This document shows positions 33,614 to 42,785 of a DNA stretch of 45,337 bases, piece after piece. The stretch lies in contig NZ_JANXSO010000094.1 of NCBI RefSeq assembly GCF_025352645.1, forward strand, positions 1 to 45,337, given 5' to 3'. Source of the DNA: Iodobacter sp. GTDB lineage: Bacteria; Pseudomonadota; Gammaproteobacteria; Burkholderiales; Chitinibacteraceae. Made by a program: the position numbers and the translations under genes. How positions within the stretch are numbered: the stretch's first letter is position 1; each line of letters starts with the position of its first letter. Below the pieces are notes generated by a model. The model did no database searches. It saw only the letters and a program-made list of their open reading frames with translations, and was not told the DNA's origin.

Positions 33614-34330
33614 ATGCTCTTTATTCAAAGCTTTGATTTGATTTGGCTACTCAATTCTTTGGTTAGTTTAAGCACCGCATTTATTTTAGGCTCTATCATT
33701 GGCTATGAGCGCCAATATCGGCAACGCACTGCGGGGCTTAGAACTAATGCACTGGTTTCTTTGGCTGCGGCTATTTTTGTGGGGCTGGCTTATCGTGTAC
33801 ACGGGCCAGATGGTGCGGCGCGGGTGATCTCTTATGTGGTTTCTGGCGTGGGCTTTTTGGGCGCGGGCACCATTATGAAAGAGGGTTTGAATGTGCGCGG
33901 CCTAAATACTGCGGCCACACTCTGGGGGTCGGCCGCAGTGGGCGCGTGCTCTGGTGCCGGCTTAATTGCAGAAGCCTTGCTTGCGGCTATCTTTGTATTA
34001 GCGGCTAATACTTTATTACGCCCCGTAGTGAATGCAATTAATCGCTCACCGATTAATGATCAGAGCGGCGAGGTTAGCTATCAGGTTTGTATGATTGTAG
34101 ATGGCGATCGGCAAAAGCACGCGCTTAATGTATTGGAATCGATGTTAACGCAAATTGAATACCCATTAGGTGATTTAAATGTAGAGCCGTTTGGGGATGA
34201 TGATGTGGAAATCACCGCCACGTTGCTTTCTAGCAAGGTTGATTCTGGTAAGTTAGATACATTAATTATGCAAATCCAAAAGCGCCCTTATGTAAAACAG
34301 GCATTCTGGAATCTATCTGCTGCGGAATAA
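33614..34330 (+). CDS. mgtC: MgtC/SapB-family membrane protein
   Basis: 238 residues. The N-terminal 140 residues have several membrane segments with the family signature GSIIGYERQYRQRTAGLRTN and VSGVGFLGAGTIMKEG, then GLNTAATLWGSAAVG. A C-terminal ACT-like soluble domain follows. MgtC proteins help growth at low magnesium and, in pathogens, survival in macrophages. GGAGAG lies 8 bases before the ATG. It is preceded by an elaborate leader. Confidence 0.92.
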   Translation: MLFIQSFDLIWLLNSLVSLSTAFILGSIIGYERQYRQRTAGLRTNALVSLAAAIFVGLAYRVHGPDGAARVISYVVSGVGFLGAGTIMKEGLNVRGLNTAATLWGSAAVGACSGAGLIAEALLAAIFVLAANTLLRPVVNAINRSPINDQSGEVSYQVCMIVDGDRQKHALNVLESMLTQIEYPLGDLNVEPFGDDDVEITATLLSSKVDSGKLDTLIMQIQKRPYVKQAFWNLSAAE

Positions 34331-34356
34331 TGCCTATAGCCCAATAGATAGCAGGC

Positions 34357-34390
34357 AAAAACAAACCCCATGCTAGATGGGGTTTGTTTT
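34357..34390. terminator. bidirectional terminator between mgtC and adhE
   Basis: AAAACAAACCCCA and TGGGGTTTGTTTT form a perfect 13-bp stem with a 7-base loop between convergent genes; A- and T-rich flanks make it work in both directions. Confidence 0.92.
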
Positions 34391-34406
34391 ATGCATTTAC
34401 TAATAA

Positions 34407-37034
34407 TTACTTAGCAAGCGCTTCTTCACGCAAATGATTTTCTACATAAGCATTGCCGTAATAGCTATCTAACAGCAATTGTTTTAACTCTGAAATCAAC
34501 GGGTAGCGTGGATTAGCGCCGGTGCATTGATCATCAAAGGCTTCTTCTGCCAACTGATCTACTTTAGATAAGAACAGCGCCTCAGGCACGCCCGCTTCTT
34601 TGATCGAAGCAGGAATCTGGATCGTTGTTTTTAGCTCTTCAATCCAAGCAATCAGATTCTGTACTTTTTGCTCGTCATTTTTTCCACCAAGGCCTAAATG
34701 CTCGGCAATATCAGCATAACGACAACGCGCTTGCGGTCTATCGTATTGGCTAAATGCAGTTTGCTTGGTTGGAATATCTGCCGAGTTAAAACGAATTACA
34801 TTAGAAATTAGCAGGGCATTGGCTAAGCCGTGTGCCAGATGGAACTCAGCACCCAGTTTATGCGCCATGGAGTGACAAACCCCTAAGAATGCATTGGCAA
34901 AGGCAATCCCAGCAATAGTGGAAGCGTTGTGCACTAATTCGCGCGCTTTAGGATCTTTTGCACCATTTAAGTAAGACGATGGTAGGTTTTCTTTAAGTAA
35001 CTTCAAGGCTTGCAAGGCTTGCGGATCAGAATACTCATTCGCAAGCACCGACACATACGCTTCTAAAGCGTGCGTTATCGCATCAATACCACCGAAGGCA
35101 GTCAAGCTTTTTGGCATGTTCATCACTAAATCAGCATCAATAATCGCCATATTTGGGGTGAGTTCGTAATCGGCAATTGGGTACTTCATGCCGGTTTTTT
35201 CATCAGTCACCACCGCAAACGGGGTTACTTCTGAACCCGTGCCCGATGTGGTTGGGATAGCTACCAGTTCAGCTTTAATGCCCATTTTTGGGAACTTATA
35301 AATACGCTTGGTGATATCCATAAAGCGCAGTGCTAAGTCTTCGAAATGGACTTCTGGATGCTCGTACATCACCCACATAATCTTGGCGGCATCCATTGGC
35401 GAGCCGCCACCTAACGCAATAATCACGTCAGGTTTAAACATATTTAAGGAATGCACACCTTTACGAACCACTTCTAGGGTTGGATCGGCTTCTACTTCGT
35501 GGAACACTTCGACTTCCATGCCCATTTGCTTCAGTACTTTGATGGTTTCATCGCAGTAGCCATTGGCAAACAAGTAAGGGCCGGTAACGATAGTTGCGCG
35601 TTTTTTGCTAGACAAATCAGCCAGTGCAAACGGCAAGCAACCGCGACGGAAGTAAATGTTTTTAGGAAGTTTGTGCCATAACATATTTTCGGCCCGTTTA
35701 GCGACAGTTTTGGTGTTGATCAGGTGTTTTGGCCCCACGTTTTCTGAGATAGAGTTACCACCCCATGAACCACAACCCAGCGTTAAAGACGGAGCCAATT
35801 TAAAGTTATAAAGGTCGCCAATCCCGCCTTGCGAAGCAGGGGAGTTGATTAGAATACGGGCGGTTTTCATTTTGTCGCCAAAATAAGCAATCCGCTCATG
35901 CTGCTGATCTTGATCGGTATATAGCGCCGAGGTGTGGCCAATTCCGCCGAGTGCAACTAAAGCTTCAGCCTTAGTCACCGCTTCATAAAAATCTTTAGCG
36001 CGGTACATGGCCAGTGTTGGGGATAGTTTTTCGTGGGCAAAAGCTTCTTCTTCGCCAGTCGAGGATACTTCAGCAATCAAAATCTTTGTGTAACTAGGCA
36101 CTTTAATGCCCGCCATCTCAGCAATTTTGACGGCTGCTTGACCGACAACGCCAGCATTTAAATTGCCATCAATCAAGATCACCTTACGAACGGCTTCGGC
36201 TTCTTTTTTGCTTAAAATATGGCCGCCGCTTTGAGCAAAACGGGCTTTCATCGCTTCATAAATGCTGTCTACTACGATAACTGATTGCTCCGATGCGCAA
36301 ACCACACCGTTATCAAAAGTTTTAGACATCAAAATAGACGCTACAGCACGTTTAATATCGGCAGTTTCATCAATCACAACCGGCGTATTACCTGCACCTA
36401 CACCAATGGCAGGCTTGCCGGAAGAGTAGGCTGCACGAACCATGCCTGGGCCGCCGGTTGCCAGAATCAGATTGATATCTTTGTGCTTCATCAGTTGATT
36501 AGAAAGCTCAACGGTTGGCTGATCAATCCAGCCAATAATATCGCGCGGTGCGCCAGCCGCTACGGCGGCATCCAATACAATACGCGCCGCTTCACAGGTG
36601 GAATTTTTAGCGCGTGGATGCGGGCTAAATACAATACCGTTACGGGTTTTAAGTGCAATCAGCGCTTTAAAAATCGCGGTAGAAGTAGGGTTGGTCGTTG
36701 GCACAATCCCGCAGATAATCCCAATAGGCTCTGCAATGGTGATAATTCCGTAGGCGTCATCTTGCGTTAAAATGCCGCAGGTTTTTTCGTCTTTGTACGC
36801 GTTGTAAATATATTCAGAGGCAAAGTGGTTTTTAATTACTTTATCTTCAAGTACGCCCATGCCTGTTTCTGCAACCGCCAGCTTGGCCAGTGGCAAACGC
36901 GCATCTGCCGCCGCCAGCGCCGCAGCGCGAAAAATCTTATCGACTTGTTCTTGTGAATAAGTGGCAAAAAGCTGCTGCGCTTTTTTGACTCGCACCATCA
37001 GTGCATCAAGTTCTTGAATGTTAGAAACGGTCAT
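34407..37034 (-). CDS. adhE: bifunctional acetaldehyde-CoA/alcohol dehydrogenase
   Basis: 875 residues from the ATG at 37032-37034, chosen because GGAG lies 8 bases upstream (an in-frame start 12 codons earlier lacks this). The N-terminal aldehyde dehydrogenase domain has the catalytic Cys246 (DNGVVCASEQ). The C-terminal iron-dependent alcohol dehydrogenase domain shows GGGSPMDAAKIMW, ITHALEAYVS and the metal-binding HSMAHKLGAEFHLAHGLANA. It reduces acetyl-CoA to ethanol with NADH during fermentation and forms spirosomes in relatives. A perfect FNR-type box upstream predicts anaerobic induction. Confidence 0.97.
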   Translation of the reverse strand: MTVSNIQELDALMVRVKKAQQLFATYSQEQVDKIFRAAALAAADARLPLAKLAVAETGMGVLEDKVIKNHFASEYIYNAYKDEKTCGILTQDDAYGIITIAEPIGIICGIVPTTNPTSTAIFKALIALKTRNGIVFSPHPRAKNSTCEAARIVLDAAVAAGAPRDIIGWIDQPTVELSNQLMKHKDINLILATGGPGMVRAAYSSGKPAIGVGAGNTPVVIDETADIKRAVASILMSKTFDNGVVCASEQSVIVVDSIYEAMKARFAQSGGHILSKKEAEAVRKVILIDGNLNAGVVGQAAVKIAEMAGIKVPSYTKILIAEVSSTGEEEAFAHEKLSPTLAMYRAKDFYEAVTKAEALVALGGIGHTSALYTDQDQQHERIAYFGDKMKTARILINSPASQGGIGDLYNFKLAPSLTLGCGSWGGNSISENVGPKHLINTKTVAKRAENMLWHKLPKNIYFRRGCLPFALADLSSKKRATIVTGPYLFANGYCDETIKVLKQMGMEVEVFHEVEADPTLEVVRKGVHSLNMFKPDVIIALGGGSPMDAAKIMWVMYEHPEVHFEDLALRFMDITKRIYKFPKMGIKAELVAIPTTSGTGSEVTPFAVVTDEKTGMKYPIADYELTPNMAIIDADLVMNMPKSLTAFGGIDAITHALEAYVSVLANEYSDPQALQALKLLKENLPSSYLNGAKDPKARELVHNASTIAGIAFANAFLGVCHSMAHKLGAEFHLAHGLANALLISNVIRFNSADIPTKQTAFSQYDRPQARCRYADIAEHLGLGGKNDEQKVQNLIAWIEELKTTIQIPASIKEAGVPEALFLSKVDQLAEEAFDDQCTGANPRYPLISELKQLLLDSYYGNAYVENHLREEALAK

Positions 37035-37161
37035 TTTCTGATCTCCGGAAGTATTATAAGTAAGGCACAAGGTGTTGCTTAAATAGGGCTAGCCCTGAAA
37101 ACTACTGGCTGGTTACATAAAACGGAATACACACAGGATATACCTTGTTAGCTGGCGTTAC

Positions 37162-37175
37162 TTGATATAGATCAA
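37162..37175. promoter_or_regulatory. FNR/ANR-type box upstream of adhE
   Basis: TTGATATAGATCAA matches the FNR consensus TTGAT-N4-ATCAA exactly and is palindromic. It lies about 128 bases before the adhE start, the right distance for activation of an anaerobic promoter, and 23 bases from dif. Confidence 0.85.
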
Positions 37176-37198
37176 TGTGGATTTGATTGTTATATATT

Positions 37199-37226
37199 AC
37201 TTCGCATAATGTATATTATGTCAAGT
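37199..37226 (+). other. dif: chromosomal dif site (XerC/XerD resolution site)
   Basis: Arms ACTTCGCATAA (XerC) and TTATGTCAAGT (XerD) around centre TGTATA. This agrees closely with known dif sites (E. coli arms GGTGCGCATAA and TTATGTTAAAT, same centre) and is closer still to that of Neisseria. It resolves chromosome dimers with FtsK. It is the best dif candidate in the window and lies opposite in orientation to the prophage sites. Confidence 0.85.
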
Positions 37227-37460
37227 TGAATGCGTCAGTGCGCTGCAGGAAGTGTTGGCGCTCGTACGCATAATTATTGTTCGCTTTCTTCGCGCTGCTT
37301 TTAAAGTTTGATCAAGTTGGCGTGCTGTTTGGTGTTCCGCCCTTAATTATAGAGTCGATTTGGTCTACTACGTTCGTCGGCCCATAGAGATATGCGGATG
37401 AAATAATTTGACAGCTAGTTGTCGAATTGGGAAACCAGTTGTCATTAAATTTGATAAGCA

Positions 37461-37734
37461 ATGCCCACACTAGGAGTAGCTACCTTGTCATCTATTTGTA
37501 GAGTCGAAGCGGACGTTCTCAGTGACATCATGATCAACATATTTCGAGTTAACGCCCGTCTACTAGAAAAAGGAGGTCCCACTCCAACTTACCAGCGCAC
37601 GCTGGCAGGTATTGGGCGCTGTTGCGCTTGCAGGCAAACCGTTGACTACGCCACAGATTGCCGAGTCGATGGATATTTCGCGGCAAGGCGCTCAAAAGCA
37701 ATTAAATCGAATGTTTCATAATGTTTCAGCTTAA
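37461..37734 (+). pseudogene. MarR-family regulator, frameshifted and truncated
   Basis: Frame 1 reads VLSDIMINIFRVNARLLEKG. Near 37580 the coding passes to another frame: LQLTSARWQVLGAVALAGK, PLTTPQIAESMDISRQGAQK, QLNRMF, then a stop at 37732-37734. This is the first helix and the winged helix-turn-helix of a MarR repressor; the C-terminal half is gone. The upstream GACAGCTAGTTGTC palindrome (near 37411) could be its old operator. Confidence 0.8.
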
Positions 37735-38058
37735 GCCTCTCGACCCAAGCCTTGGCTCTGATGCAAATCTATGCCCCAAACAATGGCAATTTCTTTAATT
37801 AATGCGACTAGGGACTAAAATGCCTTTGGCGATATTTGCTCACATACAAGGCTTTCCGCAGATTTTCCGCTATGTATATCCGGTGTTTGCTGGGTAAATT
37901 GAATTAATAAATTAGCGCCGATGCCCCGCAATGCCTTTGTTCTATTGGCTTTTTTACTTGTCAATTGCTTGCAGGGGTAAAAGCCACAAATTCATAACGT
38001 GACAGAAACACCATCCAGTCACTAAAATGGCGTCCGCCTTAAATGATCACAAAGCAAT
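37735..38058. other. intergenic region, no gene seen
   Basis: 324 bases between the MarR remnant and the next gene; no structure or gene I can support. Confidence 0.45.
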
Positions 38059-38343
38059 ATGCGTCAGATCGAAGATACAAAAACAGCTGAACTACCTGGA
38101 ATGCCGGCCGCAAAACGGCGCGGACGACCGCCTTTGGGCGAGCGGGCCATGACGGCTGCTGAGCGCCAAAGGGCCAGTAGAAAAGCCCGCTTTCAAGCGG
38201 GTTTAAAAAACATGAGTTTAACTACACCAGTGCAATTTAATGCCATGGTGGATATTGCAACGCGTGAAAAATTAAAGCGTGTTGCTGCCGAGCGAGGCCT
38301 CACCATGGGCCAGCTTTTAGATCATTTAATTGAGCAGCTTTAG
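38059..38343 (+). CDS. small basic protein with AT-hook and ribbon-helix-helix-like end
   Basis: 94 residues. An AT-hook-like KRRGRPP (residues 19-25) is followed by basic helices (MTAAERQRASRKARFQAGLK) and a C-terminal segment resembling a ribbon-helix-helix (MVDIATREKLKRVAAERGLT, MGQLLDHLIEQL). It resembles in layout the small LexA-regulated YbfE protein of E. coli, but that is not firm. Likely DNA-binding; the target is unknown. It is a single gene. Confidence 0.6.
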   Translation: MRQIEDTKTAELPGMPAAKRRGRPPLGERAMTAAERQRASRKARFQAGLKNMSLTTPVQFNAMVDIATREKLKRVAAERGLTMGQLLDHLIEQL

Positions 38344-38777
38344 TTTCTGCGAGTGCCATACATCATGGCTGGCGCTGATGAAATCACTAACACCAACAAA
38401 AGCCCCAATAAAATGCACGTGATGTCTGCGTAATTTATTTGCAATACGGCATCCGCTCGTGCGCTTCATCGGGTGCGCATTTTCAATCCCCCGTAAATTC
38501 AAATAATAAACAAACCACTCCCTATGCCACTTCTGGCTTTAAGCGATTCTCTCGCCTTGGTTTTTTATTTCACTAAAACATATTTCACTAAAACAATACA
38601 CCCACAAAAATGCCAATGGCTTGGTAGGCCCACTGTTTCGCTGAAAAAATTCGATTGATTGCGGGGCCGTAGCCTTTTTGTAAAAAAGCGCATAAATCAT
38701 TAAATATTTGTGACAACGTACACATCCAAATGCAACTCAGTTACAATTCAAGCGAATACTCCTCGAAAGGATTGAAC
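38344..38777. other. intergenic region with tandem 15-bp repeat
   Basis: TATTTCACTAAAACA occurs twice in tandem at 38566-38580 and 38581-38595. The rest shows no gene; a promoter for the DUF3299 gene is expected near the right end. Confidence 0.5.
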
Positions 38778-39431
38778 GTGATTCACCGCCTACTCTCATT
38801 TGTACTGGCTGCAGCAATGTGCGGCCCCCTGCTTGCAGCTGATGTAAAGCCGATTAAATGGAGCGATCTCCAGCCCGACTCAAGCGCTTTACGCTCGGCC
38901 GTAGGTAATTTAAATCAAGAACAAAAAGCGCGGTTAATGCGTGCATTTCAGCAGCGTCAGCAAAAGGCAATTGTAGCCGCGGGAAAACTAAAACCTGCCG
39001 ATTTAAGCATTGATATCAACACCTTGCTAAAAGAAGACTTTAGTGATTTAGAGCCTTTGGTGGCAAAAATTGAAGCCTTTGAGAAAAAGCGCACCACCGA
39101 AGCGCAAATAGGGTTGGATAAGCAAACAGTACAGTTAGATGGTTATTTGTTGCCGCTGAAACAGGCCAACAAAAAAGTGACCGAGTTTATTCTAGTGCCG
39201 GTCATTGGCGCTTGCATTCACGTGCCTGCCCCGCCGGCCAATCAAATGGTGGTGGTGCAATATCCTAAAGGTTTTCCTGCGGGGAATTTATTTGCACCGA
39301 TCACGGTAACGGGCAAATTATTGGTGAAGTCTAGCAAATCCGATTTGGCGTTGGCCGATGGCAGTAGCAAGGTGGAAGTAGGCTATGCCATGACGGCGAA
39401 TGAAGTTCGTGAATATCAAGCCAGTAAATAA
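38778..39431 (+). CDS. secreted DUF3299 protein
   Basis: 217 residues from GTG 38778, preceded by AAAGGA at 6 bases; a longer frame to ATG 38730 adds a poor leader in front of the signal peptide (HRLLSFVLAAAMCGPLLA). The conserved DUF3299 core is TVQLDGYLLPLKQ, then KVTEFILVPVIGACIHVPAP and VTGKLLVK. The Cys in GACIHVP is typical. Function unknown; DUF3299 proteins often lie with DUF2796 and an ABC exporter-like pair, as here. Confidence 0.82.
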   Translation: MIHRLLSFVLAAAMCGPLLAADVKPIKWSDLQPDSSALRSAVGNLNQEQKARLMRAFQQRQQKAIVAAGKLKPADLSIDINTLLKEDFSDLEPLVAKIEAFEKKRTTEAQIGLDKQTVQLDGYLLPLKQANKKVTEFILVPVIGACIHVPAPPANQMVVVQYPKGFPAGNLFAPITVTGKLLVKSSKSDLALADGSSKVEVGYAMTANEVREYQASK

Positions 39432-39483
39432 GTGCTGACTATTTGTTTTTGATTTTTCTTTAAACAGCTTAAGGATTTTTACA

Positions 39484-39972
39484 ATGAACAAACTATTAAT
39501 TGCCGCCCTATTATCATTGGGATTAAGCAATGTCGCCGCAGCCCATGGCGCACATGTACACGGTGTGGCCGAAATAGATATAGCCATCGAAGGTAAACAA
39601 CTGTTGATTACCTTAGAAAGCCCAGCAGACAACTTACTTGGATTTGAACACGCACCTAAAACTGCTGCGGAAAAAGCCACTTTTAAAAAAGTAAGTGAGC
39701 AATTGCAAAATACAGCCGCATTGTTTGTTCCTGATGCCGCAGCCCAGTGTAAGGCGGCCACTCCCGTAGTTAAAATGCCTGATTTTGGCAAGGGTGGCCA
39801 TAGCGATATCGATGCAGAATACCGCTTTGAATGTGCCACCCCCCCCAATAATATTAGCCTTACGCTATGGAAAAACTTTGCTGGCTTTAAAACCATCAAT
39901 GCCAACCTCGCTACAGCCCAAGGCCAAAAGCAGCTTAAATTAAAAGCTGGGCAAGTATTAAATCTGAAATAA
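39484..39972 (+). CDS. DUF2796 (ZrgA-like) periplasmic protein
   Basis: 162 residues. A signal peptide of about 20 (MNKLLIAALLSLGLSNVAAA) is followed by HGAHVHGVAEIDIAIEGKQL, the conserved DUF2796 start with three His that could bind a metal, then LESPADNLLGFEHAP. Two Cys are near residues 98 and 120. It is linked to zinc uptake in Vibrio (zrg genes). A run of eight C bases (about 39837-39846) lies in the coding region and could mutate by slippage. AAGGA precedes the start. Confidence 0.8.
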   Translation: MNKLLIAALLSLGLSNVAAAHGAHVHGVAEIDIAIEGKQLLITLESPADNLLGFEHAPKTAAEKATFKKVSEQLQNTAALFVPDAAAQCKAATPVVKMPDFGKGGHSDIDAEYRFECATPPNNISLTLWKNFAGFKTINANLATAQGQKQLKLKAGQVLNLK

Positions 39973-40030
39973 TAGTTTGCTGTGGTATTGGCATTAAATA
40001 CGCAATATAAATTATTGGGTTAATTCTTAA

Positions 40031-40105
40031 GCCACAGAGTTTCACAGAGGAAACAATGCTTTGAGCTTTTCTCTGTGTACTCTGTGCTCTTAGTGCCTCT
40101 GTGGC
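40031..40105. repeat. palindromic CTCTGTG repeat
   Basis: GCCACAGAG (40031-40039) pairs with CTCTGTGGC (40097-40105); several further CACAGAG/CTCTGTG copies lie between. It resembles the block at 531-570. It may be an end-of-gene structure or an old dispersed repeat. Confidence 0.6.
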
Positions 40106-40296
40106 TCAATGTTTAGCGCTACTTCATTAAGGCTCTATGTGGCTTTTTTAGCGCACATGGCATGAAACCCACCGTTTTTTGCTTTTACGCTTTAACACTG
40201 GCGGTACTTCACCCGCTCTACACCCACCACTTCTGATTCACCGCAATTCATCTATAGCCTTGGCCAATGGCTGGGGGATAAACCGGAAAAGCCATC

Positions 40297-40986
40297 TTGC
40301 TGATCGACATCAACGCCTTACAATTTACTTGGCCGGGCAATCCGCGCCCTACTCTTAATATCCCCTCATTTAGCCTTGCCAAGGGCGAGCGATTATTTTT
40401 GCATGGGCCAAGTGGCAGCGGCAAAAGCACTCTACTTTCTTTATTAACCGGTATTCACCTACCACAAAGCGGCAGTATTCGTATTTTGGGGCAAGATTTA
40501 GCCCAGCTTTCTGGCCCTAAACGTGATCGCTTTCGCGCCGATCATTTAGGCTATGTATTTCAGCAATTTAACTTACTGAGCTATTTATCCGTGCTCGACA
40601 ATGTTTTGCTGCCATGTAAGTTTTCCCAATTACGTACTCAGCGTGCGGCCAATCCAAAAGCGCAGGCCTTGCATCTATTAGAGCGCCTTGATCTGCACCG
40701 CCATTTGCATCAACCAGTGAATGCCCTATCGGTTGGCCAGCAGCAACGTGTGGCTTTAGCCCGCGCATTAATTGGCGCGCCAGAGGTTTTAATTGCCGAC
40801 GAGCCAACTTCCGCTCTAGATGCCGAGCGGCGCGAGGCGTTTATCAAGCTGCTATTTGAATGCGCGGCCGAGCATGAAACCGCCATTTTATTAGTCAGCC
40901 ACGATCCACAACTGGCGGCTCAGTTTGATCGCAGTGTGAGCTTGCCGACGCTAAACCACGCCGCCATGGAGGCAGACGATGTTTAA
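40297..40986 (+). CDS. ABC transporter ATPase, LolD/MacB type
   Basis: 229 residues. Walker A GPSGSGKST, signature LSVGQQQRVALARAL, and Walker B VLIADEPTSALD are intact. The start is a TTG by best fit (upstream GGAA); no in-frame ATG serves better, so the start is uncertain. It belongs to the small ATPases that power FtsX-like permeases and overlaps its permease by 8 bases. With DUF2796 and DUF3299 it forms a block resembling the Vibrio zrg zinc genes (inference). Confidence 0.9.
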   Translation: MLIDINALQFTWPGNPRPTLNIPSFSLAKGERLFLHGPSGSGKSTLLSLLTGIHLPQSGSIRILGQDLAQLSGPKRDRFRADHLGYVFQQFNLLSYLSVLDNVLLPCKFSQLRTQRAANPKAQALHLLERLDLHRHLHQPVNALSVGQQQRVALARALIGAPEVLIADEPTSALDAERREAFIKLLFECAAEHETAILLVSHDPQLAAQFDRSVSLPTLNHAAMEADDV

Positions 40987-42238
40987 AATCGCCTTTAAAA
41001 GCTTGCAAAACCGCCGACTGACTGTCGCATTGTCGGTTCTTACCGTTGCCTTATCTGTGCTGCTACTTATTGGCGTTGAAAGGCTGCGTACCGAGGCCAG
41101 AAATAGCTTCTCTAATACCGTAAGCGGCACAGATTTAATCGTCGGAGCGCGAACAGGCTCGGTACAACTCTTGCTTTACAGCGTTTTTCGCGTGGGTAAT
41201 GCCACCAATAATATCGGCTGGGATAGCTATCAAAAGCTAGCAAAAGACGAGCGCGTGGAGTGGACAATCCCTGTGTCTTTGGGCGATAGCCACAAAGGCT
41301 TCCCAGTCTTAGGTACCAGCACCGATTACTTTAAGCACTTAAAGTTTGGCGAAGATCAGCATCTGCAACTGGCGCAGGGCAAGATATTTGCCCGCACTCA
41401 TGACACGGTGCTCGGTGCCAATGTCGCTAAAAAATCTGGCTATGCATTAGGCAGTAAGATTGTACTGACCCACGGCAGTGGCGAAGGCGCGATGAGCGAG
41501 CACGCAGACCAGCCCTTTACCATTACCGGTATTTTAGCCCCGACCGGCACACCGGTAGACGATACCGTGCATGTCTCGCTTGATGGTTTAACCGCCATTC
41601 ATGAAGGCTGGGAATCCGGCAGTGCATCGCTACTTTCTACCAGCGGCGTACTGGCGGCCGATGAAAACCGTGCCGTGCCGCCACCCGCCACCATTACTGC
41701 TTTTTACGTCGGCTTAAAATCGCGCACCTCGCTATTTAGCTACCAGCGGGCGGTAAACCAGTATCACGATGAAACGCTGATGGCAATCATGCCTGGCGTA
41801 GCCTTATCTGAGCTCTGGCAGTTAATGAAAATCGCCGAGCAGGCGCTATTGGTGGTGTCTGGCTTTGTGATGATTATTGGTCTATTGGGTATGCTAACTG
41901 CACTTTTAACGGGGCTAAACGAGCGCCGCCGTGAGATGGCGATCTTGCGCTCGGTTGGCGCAAGGGCATGGCAGATTTTTGTGCTGGTGATGGGCGAAAC
42001 ATTGCTACTGGTCAGCGTGGGGATTGCCGCTGGGGTGGGCTTGCTCTATCTGATTATCCTCGCCTGCCGCCCAGTGCTACGCGAATTTTACGGCATGAGT
42101 ATCGCCATTAATCCGCCGACTTCTGCTGAGCTACTGATGCTGCTCGCCACTTTAATCGCCGGAGCCTTAATCGGCGCAATTCCCGCTTGGCGCGCCTATC
42201 GGATGTCGCTGAGTGATGGTTTAAGTCAGCAAAGTTAA
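40979..42238 (+). CDS. ABC transporter permease, FtsX/MacB-like
   Basis: 419 residues with the MacB/FtsX layout: an N-terminal membrane segment (LTVALSVLTVALSVLLLIGV), a large periplasmic domain (about 40-280), and three C-terminal segments (ALLVVSGFVMIIGLLGMLTA; ETLLLVSVGIAAGVGLLYLI; AELLMLLATLIAGALIGAIP), with ERRREMAILRSVGARAWQ before the second. It is the partner of the preceding ATPase. Such pairs work on lipoproteins or small molecules rather than importing metals directly; the substrate is unknown. Confidence 0.9.
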   Translation: MFKIAFKSLQNRRLTVALSVLTVALSVLLLIGVERLRTEARNSFSNTVSGTDLIVGARTGSVQLLLYSVFRVGNATNNIGWDSYQKLAKDERVEWTIPVSLGDSHKGFPVLGTSTDYFKHLKFGEDQHLQLAQGKIFARTHDTVLGANVAKKSGYALGSKIVLTHGSGEGAMSEHADQPFTITGILAPTGTPVDDTVHVSLDGLTAIHEGWESGSASLLSTSGVLAADENRAVPPPATITAFYVGLKSRTSLFSYQRAVNQYHDETLMAIMPGVALSELWQLMKIAEQALLVVSGFVMIIGLLGMLTALLTGLNERRREMAILRSVGARAWQIFVLVMGETLLLVSVGIAAGVGLLYLIILACRPVLREFYGMSIAINPPTSAELLMLLATLIAGALIGAIPAWRAYRMSLSDGLSQQS

Positions 42239-42245
42239 AAGGGAT

Positions 42246-42266
42246 GGCGGCTAGACGTAAGCCGCC
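42246..42266. terminator. hairpin after the permease gene
   Basis: GGCGGCT and AGCCGCC form a 7-bp GC-rich stem with a 7-base loop, without T-tract. It may end the transcript with help from Rho. Confidence 0.45.
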
Positions 42267-42290
42267 CCACTACCATATAAAGAGCATGGC

Positions 42291-42785
42291 ATGAGCATCT
42301 CAGCAGAACTTATCACCAGAACTATTCTTACCGGCTTTGGTGCAACCCTGCTCATGGATTTGTGGGCACTATTATTAAAACGTTTCTTTAATATTCAATC
42401 GCTTAACTGGGCGATGGCGGGTCGCTGGATTGGCCATATGCCAAGGCGTTTCAGGCATGCCAGCATTGCCAAAGCCGCGCCAATCAAGGGCGAATTGCAG
42501 TTGGGCTGGATAGCTCATTACGCGACGGGGGTCTTTTTTGCAGCCTTGCTAACGGCCATTGCGGGGCCAGAGTGGCTGACGCAGCCAGCGTTTTTGACCA
42601 CCACCCTCTTTGGAATCGCAACCGTAGCCTTTCCATTCTTTATAATGCAGCCCAGCATGGGCGCGGGCATTGCCGCATCAAAAACACCCAAGCCCCAGCA
42701 AGCCCGCCTGCGCAGCCTGATGACGCATGCAGTTTTTGGGATGGGCTTGTATGGCTCAGCCCTGTGTCTGACTTTGGCGGTTTAA
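42291..42785 (+). CDS. DUF2938 family membrane protein
   Basis: 164 residues with four hydrophobic segments: TILTGFGATLLMDLWALLLK, the GWIAHYATGVFFAALLTAI region, TTLFGIATVAFPFFIMQPSM and a C-terminal one. The pattern matches DUF2938 proteins, whose function is unknown. Its end overlaps the convergent LysR gene by 4 bases. Confidence 0.78.
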   Translation: MSISAELITRTILTGFGATLLMDLWALLLKRFFNIQSLNWAMAGRWIGHMPRRFRHASIAKAAPIKGELQLGWIAHYATGVFFAALLTAIAGPEWLTQPAFLTTTLFGIATVAFPFFIMQPSMGAGIAASKTPKPQQARLRSLMTHAVFGMGLYGSALCLTLAV

